A stretch of DNA of 30,506 nucleotides from DATLYH01 sp035575035 (GTDB taxonomy: Bacteria > Planctomycetota > Planctomycetia > Gemmatales > Gemmataceae): positions 1 through 30,506 of the forward strand of contig DATLYH010000378.1 of assembly GCA_035575035.1 (NCBI GenBank). Direction: 5' to 3'. The position numbers and the translations under genes were made by a program. Below are positions 30,243-30,506 of this stretch, in pieces (position 1 is the stretch's first letter; every line of letters begins with the position of its first letter). Below the pieces are notes generated by a model. That model was not told the origin of the DNA and did not search any database. It saw only the letters and a list, made by a program, of their open reading frames with translations.

Positions 30243-30315
30243 TCAAAGCCCATGTCCGGGAGGGGAAGCCCCTGGCCCAGATCGGGGACGAGCCAGTGGT
30301 CCACCCCAATGTTGA

Positions 30316-30506
30316 TCAGCTGCGCCCGCTGCCCGTTGCAGTCCCAGCCCTGGTCGCAGACCAGCCGCTCCGGCCGAATGGAAAAAGTGTCAGGAACTGT
30401 TCGGCAAGGTGTCCGGCGGGCTGGGGGCCGGCCCCGTCGGGGTCCACGGTTTTCTCGATCCGTCGTCCCCAGACATCATACGTGTAGTCGGCCCGCAGCA
30501 GCAAGG
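30316..30506 (-). pseudogene. RHS/YD-repeat protein fragment, cut by the window edge
   Basis: The frame, which continues beyond the window, reads RADYTYDVWGRRIEKTVDPDGAGPQPA, a typical RHS/YD repeat (YTYDxxGNRxxxxxDxxG) of large secreted or toxin-delivering proteins. It then loses similarity (GHLAEQFLTLFPFGRSGWSATRAGTATG) and stops at 30316. The last part is probably out of frame, so the gene is truncated or frameshifted at its 3' end, adjacent to the integrase remnant. Confidence 0.6.

Noticed and set aside
30118..30420. Alternative minus-strand frame reading GWDCNGQRAQLINIGVDHWLVPDLGQGLPLPDMGFDDGLFSG
   Set aside because: It looks somewhat protein-like and could be a frameshifted continuation of the RHS fragment or another relic, but I could not tie it to a family or a start codon, so it was not called.

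Overview
This window is high-GC bacterial DNA, and its gene content points to the phylum Planctomycetota, most likely the family Gemmataceae. The evidence is a planctomycete-type ECF sigma factor followed by a FecR-domain membrane protein and a DUF1559 pilin-like protein, a YTV-repeat cysteine-rich wall protein, a kinase fused to WD40 repeats, DUF4058, FHA proteins, and short interspersed repeats that I recall as common in Gemmataceae. The family-level call is inference from gene content; no rRNA is present to confirm it.

Layout. 1-4.6 kb: a PilZ protein and a small unknown gene on the minus strand, then a plus-strand cassette of sigma factor, FecR membrane protein and DUF1559 pilin-like protein that ends in a strong hairpin, then a lipoprotein. 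4.6-7.8 kb: a degenerate IS5-type transposase scrap and a 979-residue protein joining an uncharacterised N-terminus, a DUF2461 domain and a McrB-type AAA+ motor, with no McrC beside it. 8-10.8 kb: a membrane zinc peptidase, an FAD oxidoreductase and an SDR whose 3' end is fused out of frame to the last ~100 codons of a DprE1-like oxidase, which looks like a deletion scar. 10.9-11.2 kb: a free-standing structured RNA candidate with promoter, rod-like fold and terminator, similar in architecture to 6S RNA. 11.3-16.3 kb: the YTV wall protein and a kinase-like/WD40/HEAT protein whose catalytic Asp is Gly. 16.8-18.3 kb: a small FHA protein and a conserved unknown gene that may be read from a leaderless mRNA. 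18.3-21.1 kb: gyrA, with unusual quinolone-pocket residues and a repeat-flanked acidic insertion. 21.3-23.2 kb: DUF4058 and two overlapping paralogous membrane proteins. 23.4-24.2 kb: decayed DNA containing a metzincin fragment and a 99-bp MITE-like element with TTA target duplications. 24.2-28.8 kb: a secreted terpene-cyclase-fold protein with a secreted SMP-30-like protein, an FHA/coiled-coil protein, and thioredoxin. 29.1-30.5 kb: a frameshifted transposase, tRNA-Met(CAT), a tyrosine-recombinase remnant beside the tRNA, and the end of an RHS-repeat gene, together resembling the eroded edge of an integrated element.

How the genes fit together. Several modules concern sensing and the cell surface: the sigma/FecR/DUF1559 cassette, the PilZ protein, two FHA proteins, the kinase-like scaffold and the YTV protein. 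gyrA and trxA are housekeeping genes. The most unusual items are the DUF2461-McrB fusion, the 6S-like RNA, the kinase-like protein with an HRG loop, the SDR/oxidase deletion fusion and the intact-looking MITE. All assignments were made by reading motifs; no database search was run.
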